From: Sedimentimonas flavescens
Lineage (GTDB): Bacteria > Pseudomonadota > Alphaproteobacteria > Rhodobacterales > Rhodobacteraceae
NCBI RefSeq assembly: GCF_019264375.1
Contig: NZ_JAHVAI010000009.1
Coordinates: 1 to 64,000 of the forward strand
Length of the DNA: 64,000 nucleotides
Direction of reading: 5' to 3'
The first letter of the stretch is position 1; each line of letters opens with the position of its first letter. The notes beneath the pieces are model-generated. The model made no database searches. It had not been told where the DNA came from and worked only from the letters and a program-made list of their open reading frames with translations. The translations under genes and the position numbers were made by a program. Positions 49,262 through 59,024 of this stretch are shown in pieces.

Positions 49262-50089
49262 TCAGTCGCGCAGCAGCTCGTTGATCGAGGTTTTCGAGCG
49301 GGTCTTGGCGTCGACGCGCTTCACGATCACCGCGCAGTACAGGTTGATGCCGTTCTTCGAGGGCATCGAGCCCGAGACGACGACCGAACCGGCCGGAACC
49401 TCGCCATACATGACCTCGCCGGTTTCGCGGTCGACGATCTTGGTGGACTGGCCGATATAAACGCCCATCCCCAGGACCGAGCCTTCGCGGACGATGCAGC
49501 CCTCGACCACCTCGGAGCGCGCGCCGATGAAGCAGTTGTCCTCGATGATGGTGGGGCCCGCCTGCATGGGCTCAAGCACGCCGCCGATGCCGACGCCGCC
49601 CGACAGGTGGACGTTCTTGCCGATCTGCGCGCAGGAACCCACGGTGGCCCAGGTATCAACCATGGTGCCTTCATCGACGAAGGCACCGAGGTTCACGAAC
49701 GAGGGCATCAGCACCACGCCCTTGCCGATATAGGCCGAGCGGCGCACGATGCAGTTCGGCACGGCGCGGAAGCCCGCGGCCTTCCACTGCGCCTCGCCCC
49801 AATGGGCGAACTTGCTGTCGACCTTGTCCCACCACGAACCGCCCTGCGGGCCGCCCGTCTGCACTTCCATGTCCTTCAGGCGGAAGCCGAGCAGAACGGC
49901 CTTCTTGGCCCATTGGTTGACGTGCCAGTTGCCATCGGCCTGACGCTCGGCCACGCGCAGCTGACCCTGGTCAAGCGCATGCAGCGTCGACTCGATAGCG
50001 TCGCGGACCTCGCCCTTGGTGTGCGGGGTGATCGTGTCGCGCGCCTCCCAGGCGGCTTCGATGGCGGTTTCCAGGGCGGCGTTCGACAT
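49262..50089 (-). CDS. dapD: 2,3,4,5-tetrahydropyridine-2,6-dicarboxylate N-succinyltransferase
   Basis: DapD is the succinyltransferase of lysine/diaminopimelate synthesis. The 275-residue protein has the N-terminal helical domain and a left-handed beta-helix of hexapeptide repeats ([59 protein letters not shown]). AAAGGGGAC precedes the ATG. It supplies the peptidoglycan cross-link precursor used by the wall enzymes elsewhere in the window. Confidence 0.97.
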   Translation of the reverse strand: MSNAALETAIEAAWEARDTITPHTKGEVRDAIESTLHALDQGQLRVAERQADGNWHVNQWAKKAVLLGFRLKDMEVQTGGPQGGSWWDKVDSKFAHWGEAQWKAAGFRAVPNCIVRRSAYIGKGVVLMPSFVNLGAFVDEGTMVDTWATVGSCAQIGKNVHLSGGVGIGGVLEPMQAGPTIIEDNCFIGARSEVVEGCIVREGSVLGMGVYIGQSTKIVDRETGEVMYGEVPAGSVVVSGSMPSKNGINLYCAVIVKRVDAKTRSKTSINELLRD

Positions 50090-50206
50090 GGTGTCCCCTT
50101 TGCAGATTGGCGCGTTGTCTATGGTCTTGTCAGGGAACAGCCTATAGTTGGAAGGCAGCCCCCGCGCAATGCAGCGCTTGGATCAACGCGCGAAAGGATC
50201 ATTCCG

Positions 50207-51013
50207 ATGGACGACGCACGCAGCCATCCGTTTCGTCATAGCCTCCAGGACGCCAAGGCGGCGAAACTCGTTCCCGATACGGCGCAAACCCGCGCTCCGG
50301 CCTATCGGCTGGCCTTCAGCGACACCGATTTCATGATGCGCGAAGAGCTGCGTCCGGTGCGGTTGCAGCTGGAACTTCTCAAGCCGCAGATGATCCTTGA
50401 TGAGCGCGGTGTGAACTCGACCGTGGTGCTGATGGGCTCGGCGCGCATCCCGGAACCGGGCGCCGAGGGCAAGGCCGCCGCGCTGTCGAACTGGTACGAG
50501 GAGGCGCGCAATCTCGCGCGGCTGATCACCGAGCGCAGCATGAAGACCTATGGCCGCGAGGATGTCGTGGTGACAGGTGGCGGGCCGGGCATCATGGAGG
50601 CGGGAAACCGCGGCGCGCATGAGGCGGGCGGGCATTCCATCGGCCTCAATATCGTACTGCCGCACGAGCAGGCGCCGAACCCCTATGTGACGCCCGACCT
50701 GTGCTTCAACTTTCACTACTTCGCGATCCGCAAGATGCATTTCCTGATGCGCGCCAAGGCGATCTGCATCTTCCCCGGCGGCTTCGGCACGCTTGACGAG
50801 ATGTTCGAAAGCCTCACGCTGATTCAGACCGGGCGGATGCGGAAGATCCCGTTCATCCTCTTCGGTCGCGCCTTCTGGGAAGAGGTCGTGAACTGGCGGG
50901 CTCTGGCCAATGCCGGGACCATCTCGCCCGAGGATCTGGACCTGATCAGCTTTGTCGATAGCGCCGAGGAGGCGCTCGAGATCATCGACGGCTGGGAGTA
51001 TGGCTGCGACTGA
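50207..51013 (+). CDS. LOG-family (TIGR00730) nucleotide 5'-monophosphate phosphoribohydrolase
   Basis: The 268-residue protein has the LOG signature VVTGGGPGIMEAGNRGAHEAGG and PGGFGTLDEMFE. Some members release cytokinin bases from nucleotide monophosphates; others, such as PpnN, cleave purine nucleotides. Which applies is unclear. ATG 50207 is preceded by AAAGGA; the longer frame to 48746 crosses dapD. It has a long N-terminal helix (about 1-80) found in the larger family members. Confidence 0.88.
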   Translation: MDDARSHPFRHSLQDAKAAKLVPDTAQTRAPAYRLAFSDTDFMMREELRPVRLQLELLKPQMILDERGVNSTVVLMGSARIPEPGAEGKAAALSNWYEEARNLARLITERSMKTYGREDVVVTGGGPGIMEAGNRGAHEAGGHSIGLNIVLPHEQAPNPYVTPDLCFNFHYFAIRKMHFLMRAKAICIFPGGFGTLDEMFESLTLIQTGRMRKIPFILFGRAFWEEVVNWRALANAGTISPEDLDLISFVDSAEEALEIIDGWEYGCD

Positions 51014-51102
51014 AACGGGGCCCTCGGCCCCGGGGGCGAAGCACGCCAATTCCTGCACCGCCGATTGGTGTCAGTGCAAATGCAGCACCGGGTGAGGCGG
51101 GC

Positions 51103-52284
51103 TTAGAGCCCCGCCTCCGAGGCGATCTGGGCCTTTGACTTGCGTGCGCGCTCGGTTGCGGATTTCAGCTGACCGCAGGCGGCCATGATATCCTCGCCGC
51201 GCGGCGTGCGGATCGGGCTGGCATAGCCCGCTTTGTAGATGATGTCGGCGAAAGCCTCGATCCGCTCCCAGTCCGAGCGCTGATAGGGTGCGCCGGGCCA
51301 TTCGTTGAACGGGATCAGGTTGATCTTGGCCGGAATGCCACGGATCAGCTTGACCAGGCGCTTGGCGTCGGCGTCGCTGTCATTGACGTCCTTGAGCATG
51401 ACGTATTCGAACGTGATGCGCTCGGAGTTCGACAGCCGCGGATAGTCGCGCAGCGTGTTCAGCAACGTCTCGATGTTCCACTTTTTGTTCACCGGCACCA
51501 GTCTGTCGCGCACCTCGTCGGTGGTGGCGTGGAAGCTGATCGCCAGCAGGCAGCCGATCTCTTCGGCGGTCTTGGCGATCTCGGGGACGATGCCCGAGGT
51601 AGACAGCGTGATGCGGCGGCGCGAGAGAGAGATCCCCTCGCCATCCATCACCACTTTCATCGCGTCGCGGACATTGTCGAAATTGTAAAGCGGCTCGCCC
51701 ATGCCCATCAGCACGACGTTCGAAATAAGGCGGGTCTCGTCCTTGGGCGCGCCGGGCTGAGGCCATTCATCCAGATCGTCGCGCGCGACCATGACCTGCC
51801 CGACGATCTCGCCCGCCGTCAGGTTGCGCACCAGCTTCTGCGTGCCGGTGTGGCAGAACGAGCAGGTCAGCGTGCAGCCCACCTGCGAGCTGATGCACAG
51901 CGTGCCGCGGTTTTCCTCGGGGATATAGACGACCTCGACCTCATGCCCGCCCGCGATGCGCAGCAGGTACTTGCGGGTGCCGTCCATCGAGACCTGCTTG
52001 GTCACCACCTCGGGGACCGAGATCTCGAACTTCTCGTCCAGCAGGGCGCGGTAATCCTTGGCCAGGTTCGTCATCTGCGCGAAGTCGCGCACGCCCCAGT
52101 GATAGACCCATTGCCAGATCTGACCCACGCGCATCTTGGCCTGCTTTTCGGGCGTGCCCGCCTCGATCAGCGCATCGCGCAACTGCTCGCGGGTCAGACC
52201 CACAAGGTTGACCTTGCCGCCCTCGGGCAGCTTGCGCGGGATCGTATGCACGTCTTGCGTGATCGGTGCGGAGGGCGTGTTCAT
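51103..52284 (-). CDS. rlmN: Dual-specificity 23S rRNA/tRNA adenine C2-methyltransferase
   Basis: RlmN methylates A2503 of 23S rRNA and A37 of some tRNAs. The 393-residue radical-SAM enzyme has the cluster ligands CTLTCSFC (Cys137, Cys141, Cys144) and the catalytic cysteines at about 130 and 370 ([16 protein letters not shown]). ATG 52284 was chosen over 52365 because it starts [10 protein letters not shown] and has AGGA upstream. It converges with the LOG gene. Confidence 0.96.
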   Translation of the reverse strand: MNTPSAPITQDVHTIPRKLPEGGKVNLVGLTREQLRDALIEAGTPEKQAKMRVGQIWQWVYHWGVRDFAQMTNLAKDYRALLDEKFEISVPEVVTKQVSMDGTRKYLLRIAGGHEVEVVYIPEENRGTLCISSQVGCTLTCSFCHTGTQKLVRNLTAGEIVGQVMVARDDLDEWPQPGAPKDETRLISNVVLMGMGEPLYNFDNVRDAMKVVMDGEGISLSRRRITLSTSGIVPEIAKTAEEIGCLLAISFHATTDEVRDRLVPVNKKWNIETLLNTLRDYPRLSNSERITFEYVMLKDVNDSDADAKRLVKLIRGIPAKINLIPFNEWPGAPYQRSDWERIEAFADIIYKAGYASPIRTPRGEDIMAACGQLKSATERARKSKAQIASEAGL

Positions 52285-52342
52285 TGCGGTATCCTGGCTG
52301 GGCAAGCGCCTCATATAGGGGATTCGCTGCCAAACGTGTAGT

Positions 52343-52373
52343 GCAAATGCAAAAGCCCCGGCCAAGCCGGGGC
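52343..52373 (-). terminator. Intrinsic terminator of the IalB-like gene
   Basis: On the minus strand GCCCCGGC-TTG-GCCGGGGC (52373-52355) is followed by TTTTGCATTT. It ends about 20 bases past the IalB-like gene and precedes rlmN. Confidence 0.75.
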
Positions 52374-52393
52374 CCTGGCGCGATGCGCGGGGT

Positions 52394-52918
52394 TTACTTG
52401 CAGCGCTTGGCGGCTTCGTCCATCGCGGCGGTGAACCCCATCAGCGAGAACTTGTCTTGCGTCTGTGTGCCACGACCCGAACGGCCCGTCACGGTGACAT
52501 CGGCGCCACCCTTGAGGGCTGCGATGATCTTGGCGTCTTCCTCGGCCGAGCCCGCCCACGCACCTTCGCCGCTGGTGAAGAGCGAGAACTTCTGACCGTT
52601 GTTGACCGACATCTCGACCTTGGAGTCGGTCGCGAACGGGTAGCCGCCCATGAACGAGATCTCACCCGGCTTACCCGGGCGGAAGGTCACGAACAGCAGG
52701 ATATCGCCGCGGCGAACCTCGACCTTCTTGCCGTCCTTGGTGTTCACCGTCTCGGTTGGGGCCGAGACGCCCCAGCACTCTTTCGGGCTTTCTTCGACGA
52801 AAACGCTCCAGTCGGTGTTCGCGGCGACGCGGTTGCTGGTAGCCTGAGCCTGCGCCGCGCCGTGGAACAGGACCGAAGCGGAAAGGATCGCAGCGCCGCG
52901 CAGAACGGAATTCTTCAT
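52394..52918 (-). CDS. IalB-family (invasion-associated locus B) exported protein
   Basis: The 174-residue protein has a signal peptide (1-23, ending GAAQA) and an IalB domain ([37 protein letters not shown], and [17 protein letters not shown]). Its two cysteines (about 48 and 173) can form a disulfide. The Bartonella protein helps erythrocyte invasion, but family members are common in free-living alphaproteobacteria and a host role is not implied. It is divergent from the asparaginase gene. Confidence 0.88.
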   Translation of the reverse strand: MKNSVLRGAAILSASVLFHGAAQAQATSNRVAANTDWSVFVEESPKECWGVSAPTETVNTKDGKKVEVRRGDILLFVTFRPGKPGEISFMGGYPFATDSKVEMSVNNGQKFSLFTSGEGAWAGSAEEDAKIIAALKGGADVTVTGRSGRGTQTQDKFSLMGFTAAMDEAAKRCK

Positions 52919-53087
52919 GGTTACAGCCTCCAGCTGCCAGATGCCTCTGCCCCGCCAAGCGGGCTTTCAGCCCTTTTTTCCAATGGCGGAAGTGATTTCA
53001 ACTCGATATCCCACAGATAACGTAAAAGTGCCAATCGGGGAAAGCCCCAATGGCGGGAATTCGCGCATGCGTGAACGGGAGAGGGTG

Positions 53088-54077
53088 ATGACGGCAGTAC
53101 CGATGATCGAGTTGTGGCGCGGCGGGATGCTGGAATCGGCGCATGCGGGCCATGCTGTCATCTTTGGTCCCGGCGGGATCGAGGCCGCCTGGGGAGACCC
53201 GGCTGCGGTGATCTATCCGCGCTCTTCGTGCAAGATGGTGCAGGCGCTGCCGTTGATCGAGAGCGGTGCGGCTCATGCGGCGGGTCTGACCGATCGGCAA
53301 CTGGCGCTGTCCTGCGCCTCGCATTCGGGGGGCGCCATGCATGTGCAAGGTGTGCAGGCGTGGCTTGCGACGCTTGGCTTGGCCGAGCCTGACCTGCGCT
53401 GCGGCCCGCAGATGCCGCGCGACCGTGCCGAGATGAAGCAGGTGATCTGTTCGGAGAGCGCGCCCTGCCAGTTGCATAACAACTGCTCGGGCAAGCATGC
53501 GGGTTTCCTGACGCTTGGCCGTCATCTGGGCGCGGGCCCGGAATATGTCGAGATCGACCACCCCGTGCAGCGCGCGGTCAGGGCCGCCTTCGAAGAGGTC
53601 ACGCAGGAGGCCTCTCCGCGCTTCGGGATCGACGGCTGTTCGGCCCCGAACTTCGCCTGCACGATCACCGGGCTTGCACGCTCCATGCAGTTCTTTGCCG
53701 CCGCAAACCCCGAAGGCCCGATACGCGAGGCTGCTGCTGCGCGCCTGACCCGCGCGATGATGGCCTTCCCCGAGCTGGTCGCGGGCGAGGGGCGGGCCTG
53801 CACCGCGCTCATGCGTGCGCTGAACGGCAAGGGTGCGGTCAAGACCGGGGCCGAGGGCGTCTTCGTCGCCATCCTGCCAGAGCAGCGCCGGGGCATTGCC
53901 GTCAAGATCGCCGATGGCGCGACCCGCGCGGCGGAGGCCGCGATCGCCGCGCTTCTGGTGCGGCTCGGGGCGCTTGATGCCGCAGATCCGGTGGTTGAGC
54001 AGTATATCCCCCGCGCCATGACCAACCGGCGCGGGCTGGTGGTGGGCGAGATGCGCCTGGCGCCGGGTTTCGCTTAA
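53088..54077 (+). CDS. Asparaginase (Rhizobium AnsA / PF06089-type)
   Basis: The 329-residue protein matches the Rhizobium-type asparaginase family: YPRSSCKMVQALPLIESGAA, SCASHSGGAMHVQGVQAW, NNCSGKHAGFL and DGCSAPNF, with the catalytic Ser/Lys and Cys residues of that family inferred. ATG 53088 follows GGGAGAGG; a longer frame from 52917 has no signal-like start. It is probably cytoplasmic. The other end converges with the TSUP permease, overlapping by four bases. Confidence 0.85.
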   Translation: MTAVPMIELWRGGMLESAHAGHAVIFGPGGIEAAWGDPAAVIYPRSSCKMVQALPLIESGAAHAAGLTDRQLALSCASHSGGAMHVQGVQAWLATLGLAEPDLRCGPQMPRDRAEMKQVICSESAPCQLHNNCSGKHAGFLTLGRHLGAGPEYVEIDHPVQRAVRAAFEEVTQEASPRFGIDGCSAPNFACTITGLARSMQFFAAANPEGPIREAAAARLTRAMMAFPELVAGEGRACTALMRALNGKGAVKTGAEGVFVAILPEQRRGIAVKIADGATRAAEAAIAALLVRLGALDAADPVVEQYIPRAMTNRRGLVVGEMRLAPGFA

Positions 54078-54862
54078 ATCATCTGCCAGATCAGCCGTAG
54101 CGCAAGCGCCGTCGAGGTCACAACCAGAAGCGGCTTGATCACCTTGGCGCCCACCCGCATCGCAAGGCGCGAGCCAAGCCGCGCGCCCGCGACCTGCGCC
54201 AGCCCCATGGCGAGCCCGGTAACCCACCAGGGCGCACCCACGGCCGCAAAGGCTACGAGCCCCCCGATATTCGAGGCGAAATTCAGCAGTTTCGTGTGCG
54301 CGGTCGCGCGCAGCACGCCATAACCCGCCAGCGAGACAAAGCCGATCATGTAGAAGGCCCCCGCACCGGGGCCGATCAGCCCGTCATAGAACCCGATCAG
54401 CGGCACCACGAAGGCGGTGAATGTCGCAGGGCGAATCCGCTCGGCCCGGTCGGTGTCATCGAGGCCTTTCTTGAGCGCGAAAAACGCCGCGATCCCGATC
54501 AGCACGACGGGCAGCGCAAGCCGCAACCCCTCGGTCGGGATGACGGATACCAGAAGCGCACCCACCAAACCCGCGACAAAGGCCAGCCCCGCGGCGCGGA
54601 TCTGGCGGCGCAGGTTCACATGCCCCGAGGCCGCATAGGACAGCGCCGCCGTGGCCGCCCCGAATGAGCCCTGCACCTTGTTGGTTGAAAGCGCCTGCAG
54701 GGGCGTGGCGCCGGCCAGCAGCAGCACGGGCAGGGTGATCAGCCCGCCTCCCCCTGCGATACTGTCCACAAAGCCCGCAGCAAAAGCCGCGGCAATCAGC
54801 ATCAGGGCAAGCTCCAGCGAGACTTCGAACATGCGGCACCAAGGGGTCAGACTGTCTTTCAT
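54074..54862 (-). CDS. TSUP (TauE/SafE) family permease
   Basis: The 262-residue protein has about eight hydrophobic segments and the TSUP pattern AAAFAAGFVDSIAGGGGLITLPVLLLAG, NKVQGSFGAA, and a late VPLIGFYDGLIGPGAGAF. The family exports or imports sulfur-containing anions such as sulfite or sulfoacetate; the substrate is not shown. ATG 54862 has GGAGG at seven bases; ATG 54832 is an alternative that removes ten residues. Confidence 0.85.
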   Translation of the reverse strand: MKDSLTPWCRMFEVSLELALMLIAAAFAAGFVDSIAGGGGLITLPVLLLAGATPLQALSTNKVQGSFGAATAALSYAASGHVNLRRQIRAAGLAFVAGLVGALLVSVIPTEGLRLALPVVLIGIAAFFALKKGLDDTDRAERIRPATFTAFVVPLIGFYDGLIGPGAGAFYMIGFVSLAGYGVLRATAHTKLLNFASNIGGLVAFAAVGAPWWVTGLAMGLAQVAGARLGSRLAMRVGAKVIKPLLVVTSTALALRLIWQMI

Positions 54863-54954
54863 CGGCTGCCCTCCGCCCAAAGTAAAGAGAGCCGATTGCT
54901 TGCGGCGCTGAGGTGCGCGTATTACCGTTCGGCACCTGCGGGGACCCAAGGCCA

Positions 54955-55713
54955 ATGCAACGCTCGACCACGATCATCCACTATGCCCCCGCCAAGCTGG
55001 TCGTGGTTCTCGTTCCCAAATGCGGATCGACGACAATGATCGCGGCGTTCCTGACCCTTGCGGGCCTTGGCGCGCATGTTCCAACCGCGCGCAACTTCAT
55101 TCGCTCGGATGAGGGCAGGGCGCAGATGCACGCCGCCGGGTTGGAGGTACGGCCCGTCCGGTTCGAGGAACTGGCGCAGATGCAGCAGCGCGATCCCGGC
55201 TATCGTTTCCTGACCGTCCTGCGCGACCCGACCGAGTGTTTCGTCTCGGGGTATTTCAGCAAGATCAACCGCTATGCCAAGCGATTTGCCCGCCGTGCCT
55301 ATCTGTGGGGCAAGCTACGCCAGGCCCTGAGCGGCCCGCGCGCCTGGCCCCATATCGAGCAGGCGAACCGTCACATCCGCAAACTGATCCCGTTCGAGCA
55401 GTTTGTCTCGGGGATGGAGCGGCACGGCACCGAATGGGATTCGCATTTCCGTCCGCAGGGCCAGACCGTTGGGCACGAGCTGATTCGATATGATCGCGTG
55501 CTGATGCTTGAGACGCTAAATGCGGCGCTGATCCCGACGCTGCAAGACCTTGGCTTCGACACGGCAGAGTTGGCGTTGTTGAAGACGCTCCCACGCAAGA
55601 ACCCGACGCAGACCCCGCAGACCACGCGCGGGCAGCTTCTGACACCCGATCTGCGGGCCCGTATCGCGCGGCTCTATCACGACGATCTCAGATTCCTCGG
55701 ACAGATGCAGTGA
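54955..55713 (+). CDS. Sulfotransferase family protein
   Basis: The 252-residue protein has the PAPS-binding loops of the sulfotransferase_2 family: PKCGSTTM (21-28) and the 3'-phosphate site RDPTECFVSGYF near residue 91. Such enzymes transfer sulfate to carbohydrate. The PKCGST version is less common than PKTGGT. Acceptor unknown. The stop overlaps the start of the CPBP protease gene as GTGA, so both are probably one unit. Confidence 0.82.
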   Translation: MQRSTTIIHYAPAKLVVVLVPKCGSTTMIAAFLTLAGLGAHVPTARNFIRSDEGRAQMHAAGLEVRPVRFEELAQMQQRDPGYRFLTVLRDPTECFVSGYFSKINRYAKRFARRAYLWGKLRQALSGPRAWPHIEQANRHIRKLIPFEQFVSGMERHGTEWDSHFRPQGQTVGHELIRYDRVLMLETLNAALIPTLQDLGFDTAELALLKTLPRKNPTQTPQTTRGQLLTPDLRARIARLYHDDLRFLGQMQ

Positions 55714-56600
55714 TCCCCGTGGCCCCCTATCCGCGCCTTTCCCAGTTCAGCGCCCCGGCCCGCGAAAGCGCCGAGATCTGGCGCACCTTCGCCGGTGTGA
55801 TCGGAATTGCGGTGCTCTACATGGCCTTCGTCTTTGGCGCGCTCAGCGCCATCGCCAAGATGATGAGCGAGTTCGAATTCGCACGCCTCGTGGCGGGCAT
55901 GGTCGGCGCCTCGACCCCGATCGGGCTGTCGATGACGCTTGCCACCTTCATCCCGATGCTGATGGCGGCGTTGCTCGTGGCCAAGATCTTGCATGGGCGT
56001 GACTTCTCTACGCTGATCGGGCGCGGGGCGCTGCATGACTTCCTGCGGGTCTCCGCGCCCCTTTTGTTGCTGGTATTCCTGATGATGCCGCTGTCGCTGC
56101 TCAACCCCGACGTGGGTGCGGCGACACCATTCTCGGTTCTGCTGCGCTGGCTTCCGGCGGCGTTGCCGCTCCTGTTGCTTCAGATCACCGCTGAAGAGGT
56201 CGTCTTTCGCGGCTACCTGCTGCAGCAACTCGGTGCGCGCAGCACGCGTCCGCTGGCCTGGATGGTGCTTCCCTCGGTTCTGTTCGGGGTGCTGCATTAC
56301 GCGCCGGGCGATTTCGGGGCGAATGCCATATGGCCCGCGCTCTGGGCCTTTGTCTTCGGCTGCCTTGCTGCCGATCTGACGGCGCGCACCGGAAACCTCG
56401 GCGCGGCGCTGGCAATGCATTTCGCCACGAATTTCTCGTCGATCTTCCTCGTGGGGCTTTACGGCAATCTCGACGGTCTGGCGCTCTATACGCTGGTGAT
56501 CAACAGCCGGGACTTCGCCTCGCTCGCCCCCTATCTTGCAACCGACTTCGCCGCGATGCTCGTCTCGTGGCTTCTGGCGCGGCTGATGCTGCGCGTCTGA
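55710..56600 (+). CDS. CPBP-family intramembrane metalloprotease (CAAX/Rce1-like)
   Basis: The 296-residue membrane protein has the family motifs EEVVFRG (Glu162, Glu163, Arg167), LFGVLHY with His196, and HFATN with His237/Asn241. The start is a GTG overlapping the sulfotransferase stop. Bacterial members cut peptides or process bacteriocin precursors; the substrate is unknown. No precursor-peptide gene is visible next to it. Confidence 0.85.
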   Translation: MIPVAPYPRLSQFSAPARESAEIWRTFAGVIGIAVLYMAFVFGALSAIAKMMSEFEFARLVAGMVGASTPIGLSMTLATFIPMLMAALLVAKILHGRDFSTLIGRGALHDFLRVSAPLLLLVFLMMPLSLLNPDVGAATPFSVLLRWLPAALPLLLLQITAEEVVFRGYLLQQLGARSTRPLAWMVLPSVLFGVLHYAPGDFGANAIWPALWAFVFGCLAADLTARTGNLGAALAMHFATNFSSIFLVGLYGNLDGLALYTLVINSRDFASLAPYLATDFAAMLVSWLLARLMLRV

Positions 56601-56672
56601 TTGCATTTCCCGCGCGTCGGGCTTATCTGGGGCGGACGTGACGGAAGGCGCATTGCAGAAGGACACAGGCAG

Positions 56673-57581
56673 ATGAACTGGATCTCGAACTACGTCCGAC
56701 CCAAGATCAACTCGCTGTTCTCGCGCCGTGAGGTGCCTGAGAACCTTTGGACCAAATGCCCCGAATGCGGAACCATGCTGTTCCATCGCGAACTGGCAGA
56801 CAATCAGAACGTCTGCACGAACTGCGATCACCACATGGCGATCACCCCGCGCGAGCGCTTCACCGCGCTTTTTGACGGCGGCATCTTCTCCGAGGTCAAG
56901 GTCCCCGATCCGATCACCGATCCGCTGCAGTTCAAGGATCAGAAGAAATACCCCGACCGGATGAAATCCGCCCAGAAATCGACGGGCGAGAAAGAAGCCA
57001 TGCTGGTCGCCGAGGGCGAGATCGGCCGCACCCCGATCGTCGCCGCCGCACAGGACTTTTCGTTCATGGGCGGCTCGATGGGCATGTATGTCGGCAACGC
57101 GATCATCGCGGCGGCCGAACGTGCGGTGAAACTCAAGCGCCCGCTCGTGCTGTTCTCGGCTGCTGGCGGCGCGCGGATGCAAGAAGGCATCCTGTCGCTC
57201 ATGCAGATGCCGCGCACCACGGTCGCGGTGCAGATGCTCAAGGAAGCCAACCTGCCCTATATCGTCGTGCTGACCCACCCGACCACGGGCGGGGTGACGG
57301 CCTCCTACGCGATGCTGGGCGATGTGCAGATCGCTGAACCCAATGCGCTGATCTGCTTTGCTGGCCCGCGCGTCATCGAGCAGACCATCCGCGAGAAACT
57401 CCCCGAAGGCTTCCAGCGCGCCGAATACCTGCTCGACCACGGCATGCTCGACCGCGTGACCCATCGCATGAAACTGCGCGAGGAACTGATCACCATCCTG
57501 CGCATGCTCATGGGGCTGCCGCCGGCCGTCGCGGGCGATCTTCCGGCACCGGGCAAATCGGCCGAAACGACCAAGGCCTGA
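56673..57581 (+). CDS. accD: Acetyl-CoA carboxylase carboxyltransferase subunit beta
   Basis: AccD with AccA transfers carboxyl from biotin to acetyl-CoA in fatty-acid synthesis. The 302-residue protein has the N-terminal zinc finger (Cys29, Cys32, Cys48, Cys51) and the carboxyltransferase core ([44 protein letters not shown]). ATG 56673 follows AGAAGGACAC. folC comes next, a common pair in proteobacteria. Confidence 0.96.
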   Translation: MNWISNYVRPKINSLFSRREVPENLWTKCPECGTMLFHRELADNQNVCTNCDHHMAITPRERFTALFDGGIFSEVKVPDPITDPLQFKDQKKYPDRMKSAQKSTGEKEAMLVAEGEIGRTPIVAAAQDFSFMGGSMGMYVGNAIIAAAERAVKLKRPLVLFSAAGGARMQEGILSLMQMPRTTVAVQMLKEANLPYIVVLTHPTTGGVTASYAMLGDVQIAEPNALICFAGPRVIEQTIREKLPEGFQRAEYLLDHGMLDRVTHRMKLREELITILRMLMGLPPAVAGDLPAPGKSAETTKA

Positions 57582-57582
57582 T

Positions 57583-57632
57583 CTTCAACGTGGCATAAAT
57601 ATCCCGGGGGTCCGGGGGCAGCGCCCCCGGCC
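57583..57632. repeat. Dispersed intergenic repeat, copy 2
   Basis: Shares the sequence of copy 1 (33544-33595): TTCAACGTGGCATAAATATC then a G-rich run and the 8-bp palindrome CCGGGGGC/GCCCCCGG (57612-57619, 57623-57630). It lies between accD and folC and probably provides a 3' hairpin or a terminator-like stop to accD. Confidence 0.7.
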
Positions 57633-57653
57633 CGGCTCGATCGGGTGACCCAG

Positions 57654-58928
57654 ATGACCCAGCCCTCCGACCAGATCCTGACGCGGCTGATGTCGCTGCA
57701 TCCCAAGGTGATCGACCTCACGCTTGACCGGATGCACCGCATCCTCGCCGCGCTCGACCACCCCGAGCGCGCCATCCCTCCCGCGATCCATATCGCGGGC
57801 ACGAATGGCAAGGGCTCGACCCAGGCGATGATCCGCGCGGGGCTCGAGGCCGAGGGTAAGCGCGTCCACGCCTATACCTCGCCCCACCTCGCGCGCTTCC
57901 ATGAACGTATCCGGCTGGCGGGCGATCTGATTTCGGAACCTGCGCTCGCTGCGTTGCTTGATGAATGCGAAGCGAAGAACGGCGGCGTTCAGATCACTTT
58001 TTTCGAGATCACCACGGCGGCGGCCTTCCTGGCCTTTGCCCGCACCCCGGCCGATTTCACCTTGCTTGAGGTAGGCCTCGGCGGGCGGCTAGACGCCACG
58101 AACGTGATTGACCGTCCCGCGCTGAGCATCATCACCCCGGTCTCGATCGACCATCAGCAGTTCCTGGGCGAGACCCTGCCCGAGATCGCAGGCGAGAAAG
58201 CCGGGATCATCAAGCGCGGCGTGCCCGTCGTGGTCGGCCCGCAGACACCCGAGGGCTTGGCCGTGATCGAGGCCCGGGCCGAGCGTCTTGGCGCGCCCAT
58301 CTTCGCATATGGCCAGCACTGGCATGCTTTCGAGGAACGCGGCCGCCTGATCTATCAAGACGAGAACGGCCTGATGGACCTGCCATTGCCGAACCTGCCC
58401 GGGCCGCATCAGATCCAGAATGCGGGCGCGGCCATCGCGGCTTTGCGCACGCTCGGCTATGGTGAGACCGCCTGCGAGGCCGCCGTGACCCGCGCCGAAT
58501 GGCCCGCCCGGATGCAGCGCCTGCGCCGTGGCCCGCTGGTCGAACTGGCCCCGGGGGTCGAGCTTTGGCTCGACGGCGGGCACAACCCGGCGGGGGGTGA
58601 GGCCGTGGCCGCGACGCTGGCGCGTATGCCCGCGCGCCCCACGCATCTGATCTGCGGGATGCTCAACACCAAGGATGTCGCGGGCTACATGCGCCCGCTG
58701 GCGGCGCACGCGCAAAGCCTGACCGCCGTTGCGATCCCCGGTGAGCCGAACACCCTGCCTGCCGAGACCACGGCCGAGGCCGCCGCCCGCGCGGGTTTCG
58801 CGCGCAGCGGCACGGCGGCGTCGGTGGCCGAGGCGCTTGCGGCAATCGCCGCGCAGGACGCGCAGGCCCGCGTGCTGATCTGCGGCTCGCTCTACCTTGC
58901 CGGGCAGGTTCTGCGCGACAACGGCTAG
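57654..58928 (+). CDS. folC: Dihydrofolate synthase/folylpolyglutamate synthase
   Basis: FolC adds glutamate to dihydropteroate and then to folate. The 424-residue protein has the ATP-binding GTNGKGST at 49-56, the TSPHLARFHERI segment, and the C-terminal VELWLDGGHNPAGGEAVAATL motif. ATG 57654 is preferred; GTG 57645 is in frame. It is 72 bases after accD, separated by the repeat. Confidence 0.95.
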   Translation: MTQPSDQILTRLMSLHPKVIDLTLDRMHRILAALDHPERAIPPAIHIAGTNGKGSTQAMIRAGLEAEGKRVHAYTSPHLARFHERIRLAGDLISEPALAALLDECEAKNGGVQITFFEITTAAAFLAFARTPADFTLLEVGLGGRLDATNVIDRPALSIITPVSIDHQQFLGETLPEIAGEKAGIIKRGVPVVVGPQTPEGLAVIEARAERLGAPIFAYGQHWHAFEERGRLIYQDENGLMDLPLPNLPGPHQIQNAGAAIAALRTLGYGETACEAAVTRAEWPARMQRLRRGPLVELAPGVELWLDGGHNPAGGEAVAATLARMPARPTHLICGMLNTKDVAGYMRPLAAHAQSLTAVAIPGEPNTLPAETTAEAAARAGFARSGTAASVAEALAAIAAQDAQARVLICGSLYLAGQVLRDNG

Positions 58929-58956
58929 GCCTTCCGCGCGCCCATGTAGCAAGCAT

Positions 58957-58982
58957 TGTGCGTAATGTGCGCTATACGCACA
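58957..58982. promoter_or_regulatory. Operator-like inverted repeat upstream of the LLM oxidoreductase
   Basis: TGTGCGTA (58957-58964) and TACGCACA (58975-58982) are perfect 8-bp inverted arms separated by 10 bases; the spacer holds a third related half-site, TGCGCTA. It is 43 bases before the oxidoreductase ATG. Such symmetry is typical of a dimeric repressor site; no regulator gene is adjacent. Confidence 0.4.
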
Positions 58983-59024
58983 GGCCCGCTGGCCCTATCT
59001 TGCGCCCAACAGCAGGAGCGCATC

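Noticed and set aside
55710-56600. Bacteriocin or modified-peptide locus around the CPBP protease
   Set aside because: No precursor peptide, modification enzyme or immunity gene is adjacent; the nearest ABC exporter lies far away.
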